DNA of 64,000 nt from JAJPKK01 sp963824905 (GTDB lineage: Bacteria; Pseudomonadota; Alphaproteobacteria; Rhizobiales; Xanthobacteraceae), in assembly GCA_963824905.1 (NCBI GenBank), contig CAWGRH010000008.1:310001-374000 (forward strand), in the 5' to 3' direction. This document shows positions 55,926-64,000 of this stretch, piece after piece. Each line of letters opens with the position of its first letter. Position 1 is the first letter of the stretch. The notes under the pieces were generated by a model that worked only from the letters and a program-made list of their open reading frames with translations, made no database searches and had not been told where the DNA came from. The translations under genes and the position numbers were made by a program.

Positions 55926-56293
55926 ATGTGGAACACAGTGAGTAGCCGGCATCGGCCGGAAGCGGTTCTCGACCTCTATAATCTCATCCTCGGCGCGCTG
56001 CTGTTCCTCTCGCCGTGGCTGTTCGCATTCGCCCATGGCACCGCGGGCGCCGATGCGTGGCTCGGCGGGGCGGTGATCGTGGCGGTGTCACTCGCGGCCC
56101 TGATGCTCTATGCCGAGTGGGAGGAGTGGATCACGCTCGCTGCAGGCTTGTGGATGATGTTTCGCCCTTCGTCCTTGGCTTCACCCACACGACGGCGATG
56201 CACGTGGTCATCGGCATCGGCTTCGTCGTGACCTTCCTCGCTGCGCTCGATCTCTGGCTCGTGCACTATGGTGAGGACCGGATCGCGCATTGA
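55926..56293 (+). pseudogene. SPW-repeat membrane protein gene with one-base frameshift
   Basis: The N-terminal frame has VLDLYNLILGALLFLSPWLF, the first SPW repeat, and further hydrophobic segments to GLWMM. The next frame continues SPFVLGFTHTTAMHVVIG to the stop at 56293. Adding one base near 56160 gives about 122 aa with two repeats (SPW and SPF). Small integral membrane protein, function unknown. The indel is probably a sequence error. Confidence 0.75.
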
Positions 56294-56313
56294 GCTGCGC
56301 CGGCGGCGGTGCC

Positions 56314-56721
56314 TCACATCTTCGCGTCAGACTCGAAGAACTCGATCATGTTGCCGTCGGGATCGGCGATGTAGATCGTGAGTCCGTAGATGCCGTCGTG
56401 GAGCTCGCGGAAGAATTTCACGCCGGCGCGGGTGAGGCGGGCGGCGAGCGCGCGCACGTCCTCGGCGACGAAAGCCATGTGGTCGATCTGGGTCGGCTCG
56501 TGCGGTCCGCCCGAGGTGAGCGCCAGCCCCTGGTTGAACGGCACGAACGGCCGGCCATCGGGCAGCGGCTTCGCCGGCCGCACGGTGAAGCCGAGCACGT
56601 CGACATAGAAGCGCTCGGAGCGGGCGATGTCGCTCACCTTGAGGAGCATGTGCGCAAAGCCGGTCGGCCGTCCCGCACTCCTACTCGTTGCGTCCACCTT
56701 CGCCGCATCAGCCATGGTCAT
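56314..56721 (-). CDS. VOC family protein (glyoxalase/bleomycin-resistance fold)
   Basis: 135-aa protein. GFAHMLLKVSDIARSERFYV starts the first beta-alpha-beta-beta-beta unit, HMAFVAEDVRALAARLTRAG the second, and metal-site Glu is in DPDGNMIEFFES. The ATG at 56721 overlaps the stop of the upstream tautomerase by four bases, so the two are coupled, as expected for a degradation pathway. Substrate unknown. Confidence 0.87.
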   Translation of the reverse strand: MTMADAAKVDATSRSAGRPTGFAHMLLKVSDIARSERFYVDVLGFTVRPAKPLPDGRPFVPFNQGLALTSGGPHEPTQIDHMAFVAEDVRALAARLTRAGVKFFRELHDGIYGLTIYIADPDGNMIEFFESDAKM

Positions 56722-56913
56722 CCGTCCTTGCGCTCGTCGCCGAGCACGCCGGCGAGCCCCCAGTCCTCCTTCGGCACCTCGTGGAGGATGACATGAAGGT
56801 TGGTCGGCCTTGGCGCCGGCATGCTCCACCATGGCATCGGTGATGGCGCGCACGAGCTTGCGCTTCTGCTCGCGGGTGCGACCCGTCCACATCTCTACGG
56901 TGACGACAGGCAT
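56718..56913 (-). pseudogene. 4-oxalocrotonate-tautomerase-like gene with one-base frameshift
   Basis: Starts MPVVTVEMWTGRTREQKRKL with the catalytic N-terminal Pro after Met, and continues to KAD. One extra base near 56803 then shifts the frame; removing it gives NLHVILHEVPKEDWGLAGVL and a 64-aa product, the family length. It overlaps the VOC gene by four bases. Confidence 0.78.
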
Positions 56914-56994
56914 GTTCGTTCTCCTTGAGCTCTTTGAGTAGGAGCATGATCTGGCCCGCAAAGTCTGCAACTTTCCGAAATCATGCTTCGGAAC

Positions 56995-57909
56995 TCAGTC
57001 CGGTGCGGCGAGGATCGCCTCGATACGCGCCCGGATGCCGCTCCACTGGCTGGCGCCGACGGTGACGGGGGCGCGGCTGCCGAGCCCCCGGCCCCAGATC
57101 GCCTTGAGGCCGAGCCGCTTGGCCGCCTCGAAGTCGATGCCGCCGGGCGGCGCCGCAAGATCGACGAGGAGCGCGGAGTTAGGCAGCCGTTCCAGAATAT
57201 CGGCGCCGACGACGCGGGACGGCACGGTGGAAAACAGCATGTCGAGACGGTGGGCGAGCCCCGGCAGCTCGTCGAGGGTGTGCGGCGTCGCGCCCACGAC
57301 GAACGCCGCGGCCCGCTGCTCGGGATTGCGCGCCACCACATGGGTGTGGGCGCCGAGCGCGACGAGATAGCGCGCGAGCACCGCGCCGATCGTTCCCTGG
57401 CCGACCACGCAGACGGTTGCGCCATGGATCGTGATGGCGGTGTTCTCGATCACGATTTTGAGCAAGCCCTCGATGATCGCCGGCGTCCGGCGCAACATCA
57501 GGGCGCGGTCCCACTCGTATTCGTGAATGGCGATGCCGAGCGCGTCGGCATGGGCTTTGAGGTTCTTGTCGGCCCAGCCGAGGATGATGTGGGCCGGCGC
57601 GACCATGCCGGCGAGCATCTCTCGCGTCGGTATGATCGGCGCCGGAGCTGCCGGGGCGAACAGCGCGCCGTTCGCGGCGATGCCCGGAATCGGACACAGC
57701 GCGAATTGCGCGCCCGCGAGGACGGCCGAGGGGTCGTCGAGATGGTGCACGCCTTCGATGCCGCCCTCCGGCCACGGAAAGCCGTGGGCGCGCACCTCGG
57801 CGCCGGTCGCCGCAGCAAGGCGTGCGATCTCCTGCTCGCGCTTGTCACCGCCGAGCATTCCGATCACGAGCTTCGACCAATCGACTGCCATGTCGGGTGT
57901 TCCACTCAT
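56995..57909 (-). CDS. dipicolinate synthase subunit A (DpsA)-like dehydrogenase
   Basis: 304-aa protein resembling DpaA/SpoVFA, the NAD(P)-dependent half of dipicolinate synthase. Residues 10-130 form the N-terminal DpsA domain (VIGMLGGDKREQEIARLAAA, HHLDDPSAVLAG), and ATVCVVGQGTIGAVLARYLV is the Rossmann dinucleotide motif. In Bacillus it makes the spore metabolite dipicolinate, but this host should not sporulate, and no DpsB partner is adjacent, so another substrate is likely. ATG at 57891 is an alternative start. Confidence 0.8.
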   Translation of the reverse strand: MSGTPDMAVDWSKLVIGMLGGDKREQEIARLAAATGAEVRAHGFPWPEGGIEGVHHLDDPSAVLAGAQFALCPIPGIAANGALFAPAAPAPIIPTREMLAGMVAPAHIILGWADKNLKAHADALGIAIHEYEWDRALMLRRTPAIIEGLLKIVIENTAITIHGATVCVVGQGTIGAVLARYLVALGAHTHVVARNPEQRAAAFVVGATPHTLDELPGLAHRLDMLFSTVPSRVVGADILERLPNSALLVDLAAPPGGIDFEAAKRLGLKAIWGRGLGSRAPVTVGASQWSGIRARIEAILAAPD

Positions 57910-57918
57910 TCATCGCGT

Positions 57919-58037
57919 GTCATTGCCCGGCTTGACCGGGCAATCCAGTAACCCCCGAGCTGTCGATTTGACACGGGCTGTGCCCCAGTCGGAGTCCGGT
58001 GGTTACTGGATCGCCCGGTCAAGCCGGGCGATGACAG
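57919..58037. repeat. palindromic REP-like intergenic element (second type)
   Basis: Outer arms TGTCATTGCCCGGCTTGACC (57919) and GGTCAAGCCGGGCGATGACA (ending 58037) pair with one mismatch, and inner sequences GCAATCCAGTAACC and GGTTACTGGATC also pair. A short centre remains between. This type is widespread in Bradyrhizobium-like genomes and differs from the element at 26950. Confidence 0.8.
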
Positions 58038-58218
58038 AAAAAGGTTGGCCTTTGTGGACATCGCTGTAGCGCGCCACGCGCGGCCTTGGCAATGCGCCAC
58101 GTTCGAGTCGGCAATGCAGCCGCGCGTCGACAAGGTCGATGACGGCCCATGCCAATTCGCGATAAGCTTCGGCCGGTGCGCAGGGCTCGTTCGTGCGCGC
58201 TCCGGGAGGAATATGCTA

Positions 58219-59496
58219 ATGGCGATCCGACTAGTGGCCGCCGCGATGCTGGCGGGAATGATGTGTTGCACGGCGAACGCGCAGATGTCCGATCCATTGC
58301 CCCGAGCGAAGCCGGAAGAGGTGGGCCTGTCGTCGCAGCGGCTCGCCGATATCGCCAAGACGCTCAATGCCGACGTCGCGCGCGATCAGATTCCGGGCGC
58401 CGTGCTCGCCGTCGCGCGGCACGGCAAGCTCGCCTATTTCGAAGCGTTCGGCTTCCGCGACAAGGCGGCGGGCGCGCCGATGGTGAAGGACGCGATCTTC
58501 AACATCGCCTCGATGACCAAGCCGATGACGGCGGTCGCGGCCCTGCAGCTCTACGAGCAGGGCAAGCTCCTGATGGACGAGCCGCTCGCGAGGTACCTTC
58601 CGAAATTCGCGGACGCCCAGGTCGCCGTGATGGACGCCAAGAAGGAGAGCATCGTCGACCGCGTGCCGGCGGTTCGCAAGATCACCATCCAGGACCTGTT
58701 TCGCCACACCAACGGGATGAGCTACGGCGGACGCGGCACCACCGCCGTCCACAAGCTCTATCCCGAAGGCAGCGGCCAGGCGGCGCTCGCCTATACGGGA
58801 ACGGAATTCACCGATCGTCTCGCGACCCTGCCGCTGCACTTCCAGCCCGGCTCGACCTGGGACTACGGCTTCGGCCTCGATGTGCTCGGCCAGGTCGTCG
58901 AGCAGATCAGCGAGCAGACGCTCGGCGCCTATCTGCAGGAGAACGTGTTCAAGCCGCTCGGCATGGTCGACACCACGTTCCTGATCCCGGCGGAGAAGGC
59001 GGGCCGCTACGCCAAGCCGTTGCCGATCGATCCGGTGACCGGCCGGCCGCAGTCGCAGACCCCGCTCACCCAGCCCGCGAAGTTCGAATGCGGCGGCGGC
59101 TGCGCGGCCTCGACCGCGAGCGACTACCTGCGCTTTGCGCAGATGCTGCTCGACAAGGGCAAGCTCGGCGACAGCCGCATCCTCGGCCGCAAGACGGTGG
59201 AATACATGCTGTCGAACCAGCTCGGCCCCGAGGTGAAGAACCTCGTCGGCGTCGCCGATCCGACCCGCGCCGATTACGGCTTCGGCCTCGGGCTTGCCGT
59301 GCAGACGACGCCGGGCATCGTGCGAATGGCAGGCTCGGTCGGCAATTTCTCCTGGCCCGGCGCCAGCGGCACCAACTGGTGGGCCGATCCGAAGGAGGAC
59401 ATGGTCGTCGTATTCATGGCGGCCTCGCCGGGCCCGATTCGCTGGCACTATCGCCAGGTGATCGACGCCATGGTCAATCGCGCCATCAACGACTGA
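58219..59496 (+). CDS. exported serine hydrolase, beta-lactamase class C-like
   Basis: 425-aa protein with a signal peptide (MAIRLVAAAMLAGMMCCTAN, then AQ). The serine beta-lactamase-like active site is Ser98-Met-Thr-Lys101 in NIASMTKPMTAVAA; a Tyr is in HTNGMSYGG. Related proteins are esterases, D-aminopeptidases or PBP-like. GGGAGGA eight bases before the ATG at 58219 favours it over 58213. A cupin gene follows by 12 bases. Confidence 0.86.
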   Translation: MAIRLVAAAMLAGMMCCTANAQMSDPLPRAKPEEVGLSSQRLADIAKTLNADVARDQIPGAVLAVARHGKLAYFEAFGFRDKAAGAPMVKDAIFNIASMTKPMTAVAALQLYEQGKLLMDEPLARYLPKFADAQVAVMDAKKESIVDRVPAVRKITIQDLFRHTNGMSYGGRGTTAVHKLYPEGSGQAALAYTGTEFTDRLATLPLHFQPGSTWDYGFGLDVLGQVVEQISEQTLGAYLQENVFKPLGMVDTTFLIPAEKAGRYAKPLPIDPVTGRPQSQTPLTQPAKFECGGGCAASTASDYLRFAQMLLDKGKLGDSRILGRKTVEYMLSNQLGPEVKNLVGVADPTRADYGFGLGLAVQTTPGIVRMAGSVGNFSWPGASGTNWWADPKEDMVVVFMAASPGPIRWHYRQVIDAMVNRAIND

Positions 59497-59508
59497 AGGG
59501 ACTTCGAA

Positions 59509-59913
59509 ATGGACATCACGCCCGCCGGAGCGGTGCCGTCGCGCCGCATGCCAGCCGACTATTTCACGGGAACGGTGTGGCAAGACCCCATCGTCGAGGC
59601 GCCGGCACCGGCTCGCATTCGGGCGGCGCTGGTGACCTTCGAGCCCGGCGCGCGCACCGCCTGGCACACCCATCCGCTCGGCCAGACGCTGCACGTCGTG
59701 CGCGGGACCGGACGGGTCCAGACACTGGGCGGCCCGATCCGCGAGATCCGCGCGGGAGACACGGTGTGGATCCCACCCGGCGAGAAACACTGGCACGGCG
59801 CCGCCCCGACCACGGCGATGGCCCACATCGCGATGCAGGAGGGCCTCGAAGGCGTCCACGTCCAATGGATGGAGCACGTCACCGACGCGCAATACGAGGG
59901 GAAGTCCGGCTGA
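59509..59913 (+). CDS. cupin-domain protein
   Basis: 134-aa cytoplasmic cupin of the RmlC-like/carboxymuconolactone-decarboxylase-associated group. Motif 1 is ARTAWHTHPLGQTLHVVRG and motif 2 is GDTVWIPPGEKHWHGAAP, with a complete set of metal ligands. The genes at 58219 and 59509 are in the same direction and probably form an operon. Confidence 0.88.
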   Translation: MDITPAGAVPSRRMPADYFTGTVWQDPIVEAPAPARIRAALVTFEPGARTAWHTHPLGQTLHVVRGTGRVQTLGGPIREIRAGDTVWIPPGEKHWHGAAPTTAMAHIAMQEGLEGVHVQWMEHVTDAQYEGKSG

Positions 59914-60009
59914 TCGCTGCGAGAACGCAGCAAGCGCGCGGGGCGCAATCAGCGAAGCGCATTGCGCCACCGGTCATCCGGGCGCAATACAGCGATTGCG
60001 CTGCGATCG

Positions 60010-61355
60010 TCATTCGAAGAATGCGTGGCAACGCGTTCCGTGCAGTTTCCGCGCTGTTACCTCCGGCTTACAGTGCGCATCAGGGCTCGCAAAGTCGTTG
60101 CGGAAGACCTGTCCGCCCTTCATCACGAACTTGACGCGCTCGAGCTCCGTGACGTCGTTTGCGGGATTGCCGGCGACGGCGACGAGATCGGCATACTTGC
60201 CTTTCTCGATCGATCCGACCCGGTCGCCCCAGCCGATGTTCTCTGCGGCGACCGACGTCGCAGCTCGGATCGCCTGCAGCGGCGTCATTCCGTATTCGAC
60301 CATGGTCGCGAACTCTACGGTTTCCTCGCCGTGATAGGGCCCTTGCTGCTTGCCGTGGGCGCCCGTCGCGTTCACCGCAAAGACGATCTTCGCGCCGGCC
60401 TTGAGCGCACGCTGAAAGCTCGCCTTCTGGATTTCACGCACGGTCCGCCGTGATGCGTTCTTGTTGATCGTCAGCGCAAAGTTCATGAAGATGCCCTTGT
60501 CGACGATCTTTCGGATCGATTCCGCATCGATGTCGATGCCGAGCTCGAGCGAATCGCAGCCGGCCTCGATCGACTGGCTCACTGCAATGCCGGCATGGGC
60601 GGTGCAGGCGACCTTCACCCCTTGCCGGTGCGCTTCATCGACGATCGCCTGTTGCTCCTCGAATGTGATCGTCGGGCCGCCATAGGGGGTCGGCGAGAGG
60701 TTGTTCACGTAGATCTTGATGAAGTCAGCACCGTTTTTGACCTGTATGCGCACCTGCTTTCGACCTTCCCACGGCGAGTCCACAAGGTGGAAATAGCGCG
60801 GCCCGGCGGTCGATCCGCGCATCCCTTCCGTGGCGACGACCATCCGTGGACCTTCGACGATGCCCTTCTCGATCGCGTCGCGCAGGTCGACATCCGCCGT
60901 GCTGCCGCTGGACAAATCCCGCGCGGTGGTAAAGCCCGACATGAGATCGAGCTTCGCGTTCTTGGCAGCGAGCAGCGTGACATACGGCATCGAGAACGGC
61001 GTCCCCGGCTGAATGACGGCGGGCACCGCAGCTTCCGAGCCCGTGCCGGGATAGTCGCCGATCTTGAACATGTGGTTATGGCCCTCGATCAGGCCGGGCA
61101 GCACCGTGCCCGTCCCCAGATCGATCTCCTCCGCGCCCGCAGGAATCTTCACGCTCGCGGCCGGTCCCACCTCGGCGATGCGCTCGCCTTGAATGACGAT
61201 CACCTGGTTGCTCGAGAGCGCGTCCGACTTGCCGTCGAACAATTGCCCGGCGCGAATAACCAGGTCCTTTCGGCCCCGAGACACGATCCGCCGAGCCCAA
61301 ACCCGAACCCAAGCAAGAGTGCCGCTGCAAATCCAATTGCCGATTGCCGCTTCAT
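60010..61355 (-). CDS. exported amidohydrolase, signal peptide frameshifted
   Basis: Metal-dependent amidohydrolase (imidazolonepropionase/prolidase-like subgroup): DLVIRAGQLFDGKSDALSS, IEGHNHMFK with the metal His pair, KNGADFIKIYVNNLSP with the metal lysine, VACTAHAG, and AENIGWGDRVGSIEKGKYAD. The main frame opens only near 61284, but MKRQSAIGFAAALLLGFGFG at 61355, with GGAGG upstream, encodes a fitting signal peptide one frame away. Adding one base near 61275 joins them as AEKDLVIRAG. As written, the mature enzyme would start at an internal GTG without export. Confidence 0.82.
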
Positions 61356-61483
61356 GGGTGGTCCTCCCTGGACCGGCTTCGAAGTGAGCCGGATTGTTAT
61401 TTCTGCCGTTCCTCGGTGTCGTTTGCCTTTTTCGCGATGCCGGATGACGATGGCGCTCGGGACGAGGTGGCGCGCCGTGTCGG

Positions 61484-62089
61484 TCAATCCGAGGACGGCG
61501 GCAACTTCGCGAATGCCTCTTCGAGGTTCACCGACACCGGCACCTTGTCGTCGAGGTTTCCGGCTGCTTTCCACGTGAAGGCATCCAGCGTGTGCGGTCC
61601 GGTAAACTTGAAATCTGCGGACAGCGACGGTTTGCCGCCGATCATGTCGCTGAATGCCGCGATGCGCTTTTGCTGACGGCTGAAAACCATGATCGGATAG
61701 GACCACGGCGAATGCCCGCCGGATGACGACATGCTGTAGACGAAGAATTGTGAATCCGGCGACCATTTCGCGTCGACGACGTAAAGTCCGTTCATGCCGC
61801 GCGGCGAGGAATAATCCTTCGCCGTGATCGTGTCGCCGCTGCGCGTGCGGATCACGACGCGGCTCTCCATGTCCGGCGTGATATAGAGGCTGACATCGAC
61901 GGGAAGCACGGCCGCGCGCAACTCTTTGTCGGGCGATACGAAGATCCGCGGAGCCACGTCGAAGCAGCTCGTTTCCGGCCGCGGCGTCTTGAGAAGCTGG
62001 TGCCCACTGCACGGCTCGCGGGCCTGTGCGTCGCGGGGCGGCACGATGCATGCCGCGGTGACAATCAGGATTGGAAGCAGTGCTTTCAC
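61484..62089 (-). CDS. exported protein of unknown function
   Basis: 201-aa protein with a signal peptide (MKALLPILIVTAACIVPPRD, cleaved after AQA). A Cys-containing N-terminus (CSGHQLLKTPRPETSCFDV) is followed by beta-rich sequence with WSPDSQFFVYSMSSSGGHS, a WD/TolB-like blade motif. Function unknown. It precedes the amidohydrolase on the same strand by 128 bases. Confidence 0.72.
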   Translation of the reverse strand: MKALLPILIVTAACIVPPRDAQAREPCSGHQLLKTPRPETSCFDVAPRIFVSPDKELRAAVLPVDVSLYITPDMESRVVIRTRSGDTITAKDYSSPRGMNGLYVVDAKWSPDSQFFVYSMSSSGGHSPWSYPIMVFSRQQKRIAAFSDMIGGKPSLSADFKFTGPHTLDAFTWKAAGNLDDKVPVSVNLEEAFAKLPPSSD

Positions 62090-62246
62090 GACCCGGCTCC
62101 CTGGCTCACATCGCCGCCTCCGACTTTCGTTCGCTTCGCGGCGGAGGTCCAGAGCGAAAAGTGAGGGAGTCGGCAGCGTCCGTGGGTATCTACGCGTTTC
62201 GTCCCGAGACGTTCAGGTCCGGTTCGGGCGACATCGACGCCGTGCG

Positions 62247-63458
62247 CTAGCCTCCGAGCACGTCGTCGAGCCAATCGGCGACACGGCGGTTCAACGCGGA
62301 GCGGTTCATCATCTCGCAGTGGGTGCCGGCGCCTTCCGCCGAAGTGAAGCGAATGAGCGTTTTCGGGCACCGCAGCGCGTCGAAAAGCTCCTGCGCGCTC
62401 GATGCCAGCGGGTCGTCTTCGGCATGGGTGATCAGCGTCGGACAGCGGATGAGCTCGGCCCGGCCATCGAGCGTGAACGACGCGATGCGGCGCAGAAACT
62501 CGCGGAGGTCGTCCGCTCCGTTCACCCAAAAGCCGCGCTGGATGATGGTCCATCGCAGCTTGCGGTCAGCGGTGATGGCCTGCCACATCTTGTCGAGCAG
62601 GGGCTGCTCCATGTCCGCGGGATTCGCCGCGGCTTCGGCCGGCAGTCCAAGCTTCTCGCAGAACGCGCGCATGCCGGAGGTCATGCTCCACAGGCCGGGA
62701 TCGGCGATGCAGGCGGCGAGCCGGTGCTCGCCCGAGGCTGCGCGGGGCGCGAGATGTCCGCCGAGACTCCAGCCGGTGAGCGCGATACGCGCGGGATCGA
62801 CGAGCGGCAGTGTGAGCGCGAAATCGACCACCGCCTTGATCACCGTCTCCCAATCGGGACGCAGCGTCATGCCGTGCTCGATCAGCATTTCGCCCTGGCC
62901 GGGGCCGTCGAAAATCAGGCAATGGTACCCGCGGGCAGTCGCGGCCACCGCCGAGGCGAAAAACATGTCCGTAATCGTTGCGTCGTAGCCGTTGGTGCAA
63001 ATCAGCAGCGGCCGCTCGGCTGTCTCATAGCCGACGGCGGGGATGAAACAAGCCGGCAACGAGGTGCCTTCGAACGGAATGCGCAACGGCGCCACCGGAG
63101 GATCCCGCAGGGCGAGAGCCTTGTTGAAGGCCTCCATCTGCTTGCGGAATGCGGCGACGAGGCGAGGATCGACGGGCCTTCCAAACAGCGGATGGTAGGA
63201 CACCCCGTAAAAGCAACTCGCCCGGAGGAACAGCTCGCGAGCGCTCGTCCTTCGACCCCGATCCGCGAGCCTTTGTGCCTCGCCCGCCATCCGGTCTGCC
63301 GCCTCGACCCAGGCGTTGTAGAAGGCCGAGTCGTCCCCATCGCCGACCGCGCGTCCGACGGCGGCGATCTCGCCGAAATCGGCGCCGCCATAGGGAACGT
63401 AAGCGAGTGGCCAGGATCCGAACTCGTCATGGAGCCGGTCCTTGAAGATGAGCCCCAT
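62247..63458 (-). CDS. alpha/beta hydrolase (FrsA/DUF1100-like)
   Basis: 403-aa cytoplasmic hydrolase with an N-terminal helical domain (to about residue 130) and a catalytic domain. RPLLICTNGYDATITDMFFA and LIFDGPGQGE are typical of this family, Ser in ALTGWSLGGHLAPRAAS is the nucleophile, and a C-terminal Asp (HAEDDPLA) and His (AGTHCEMMNRS) complete the triad. Substrate unknown; 2,6-dihydroxypseudooxynicotine hydrolase-like enzymes share this plan. Confidence 0.85.
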   Translation of the reverse strand: MGLIFKDRLHDEFGSWPLAYVPYGGADFGEIAAVGRAVGDGDDSAFYNAWVEAADRMAGEAQRLADRGRRTSARELFLRASCFYGVSYHPLFGRPVDPRLVAAFRKQMEAFNKALALRDPPVAPLRIPFEGTSLPACFIPAVGYETAERPLLICTNGYDATITDMFFASAVAATARGYHCLIFDGPGQGEMLIEHGMTLRPDWETVIKAVVDFALTLPLVDPARIALTGWSLGGHLAPRAASGEHRLAACIADPGLWSMTSGMRAFCEKLGLPAEAAANPADMEQPLLDKMWQAITADRKLRWTIIQRGFWVNGADDLREFLRRIASFTLDGRAELIRCPTLITHAEDDPLASSAQELFDALRCPKTLIRFTSAEGAGTHCEMMNRSALNRRVADWLDDVLGG

Positions 63459-63494
63459 GTCGTTACTCCCGGCTTTTCCTGCCGCCTTGTTCTC

Positions 63495-64000
63495 TCAGAT
63501 CCCCGGCGTAATCACGGCAGGCGCGCCGACCCAAGGCGAATAGCCTTTATACATTTGCGCTGCACGCTCGATCGCTGCACGAGACAGTCGAACGCCCTCG
63601 ACCGTCACTTCGGTGACCCCCGGTATCGGCATCAGCTTCTGGCGGATGCCCAGCGCGTACGTCACCGATTTCAGCGAGCAGCCGCGGCAGGCGCCTTCGA
63701 AAGCAAGCCTGACCTCGCCGGCGGGCGTGACCTCGATCAGGTCGACACTGCCACCGTGCACCGCGAGCAGCGGTCTGATCTGCGTTTGGAGCACCGTCAG
63801 CACATCGGCGAGAAGCGCGTTCTGTGCAGTGTCGTTCGTCGTCATCGAGCCGCCCATGGTCAATTTGCCCGACGCCAGTTCCCGTTTCTTCCGCGCGATG
63901 TCGATGCCGAACAGTTTCGCTTGGTTCTCGCCGAGAATCCTTCGTTTGTCGGTCTCGGTTATTTCCGGAAAGCCGTAGCGCTCCTGCAGCTCGTCGTCGA
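63495..64000 (-). CDS. amidohydrolase C-terminus in frame with a NifU-type Fe-S domain (5' end outside window)
   Basis: The frame is open from the window edge to 63495. The first 35 codons (RYGFPEITETDKRRILGENQ, AKLFGIDIARKKRELASG) match the C-terminal tail of amidohydrolase_2 enzymes. They run without a stop into a NifU C-terminal domain: VLTVLQTQIRPLLAVHGGSV, EGACRGCSLKSVTYALGI with the CxxC Fe-S cysteines. An ATG at 63863 or 63848 could start a separate NifU-like protein of about 117-122 aa. Either this is a natural fusion or a stop/indel has been lost; the whole frame is annotated. Confidence 0.7.
   Translation of the reverse strand, partial: DDELQERYGFPEITETDKRRILGENQAKLFGIDIARKKRELASGKLTMGGSMTTNDTAQNALLADVLTVLQTQIRPLLAVHGGSVDLIEVTPAGEVRLAFEGACRGCSLKSVTYALGIRQKLMPIPGVTEVTVEGVRLSRAAIERAAQMYKGYSPWVGAPAVITPGI

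Noticed and set aside
58231..59970. 579-codon minus-strand open frame
   Set aside because: Antisense shadow of the serine hydrolase and cupin; those carry signal peptide, SxxK and cupin motifs.
58149..60134. 661-codon plus-strand open frame
   Set aside because: Arg-rich shadow of the serine hydrolase and cupin genes in another frame.

Overview
The window reads as the chromosome of a high-GC alphaproteobacterium, most likely in the Hyphomicrobiales (Bradyrhizobium / Rhodopseudomonas / Xanthobacteraceae neighbourhood). This is inferred from gene content (class I PHA synthase, a NitT/TauT-type ABC operon, TRAP transporter, Mrp, MoaA, cyclase-TolB protein, aspartic protease), from codon use, and from two kinds of palindromic intergenic repeat typical of that group. 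No rRNA, tRNA, CRISPR array, integrase or IS element was found.

Layout. 1-1431: 5' part of a cyclase-TolB-TPR protein. 1948-5294: ABC importer operon. 5382-8976: secreted proteins, an AhpD-like protein and a TfoX-like protein. 9078-14026: accessory block with a VapBC toxin-antitoxin pair and a two-gene Hachiman anti-phage operon (hamA-hamB), just upstream of dusA. 14349-25664: housekeeping and envelope genes (dusA, TauE-like exporter, polysaccharide deacetylase, two esterases, aspartic protease, sensor kinase, beta-hydroxyacid dehydrogenase, Mrp). 25818-29064: TRAP transporter with the binding protein facing the permeases. 29282-34565: moaA, DUF971 gene, L,D-transpeptidase, phaC, and an HPF/RaiA-cold-shock fusion. 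34823-43268: M20 peptidase, a long Vgb/FG-GAP repeat protein, a heavily frameshifted di-heme protein gene and a beta-barrel protein. 43499-49049: secreted proteins, M19 dipeptidase, ferric-reductase-like membrane protein, cupin, NmrA-like reductase. 49262-53988: catabolic locus (OYE-type flavoenzyme, SDR, GntR/FCD regulator, two-subunit TPP decarboxylase). 54231-64000: zinc-ribbon protein, orphan membrane-fusion protein, SPW protein, tautomerase + glyoxalase pair, DpsA-like dehydrogenase, serine hydrolase, cupin, amidohydrolase, alpha/beta hydrolase, and a C-terminal NifU domain in frame with an amidohydrolase tail.

Two themes stand out. First, the defence block at 9-14 kb carries a recognisable Hachiman system, but hamB is broken by one extra base near 11183. 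Second, single-base frameshifts recur across the window (hamB, DUF971, SDR, SPW, tautomerase, amidohydrolase and about five in the di-heme gene). Both halves stay well conserved in each case. This looks more like uncorrected indels in the assembly than true gene decay, so several 'broken' genes are probably intact in the organism.
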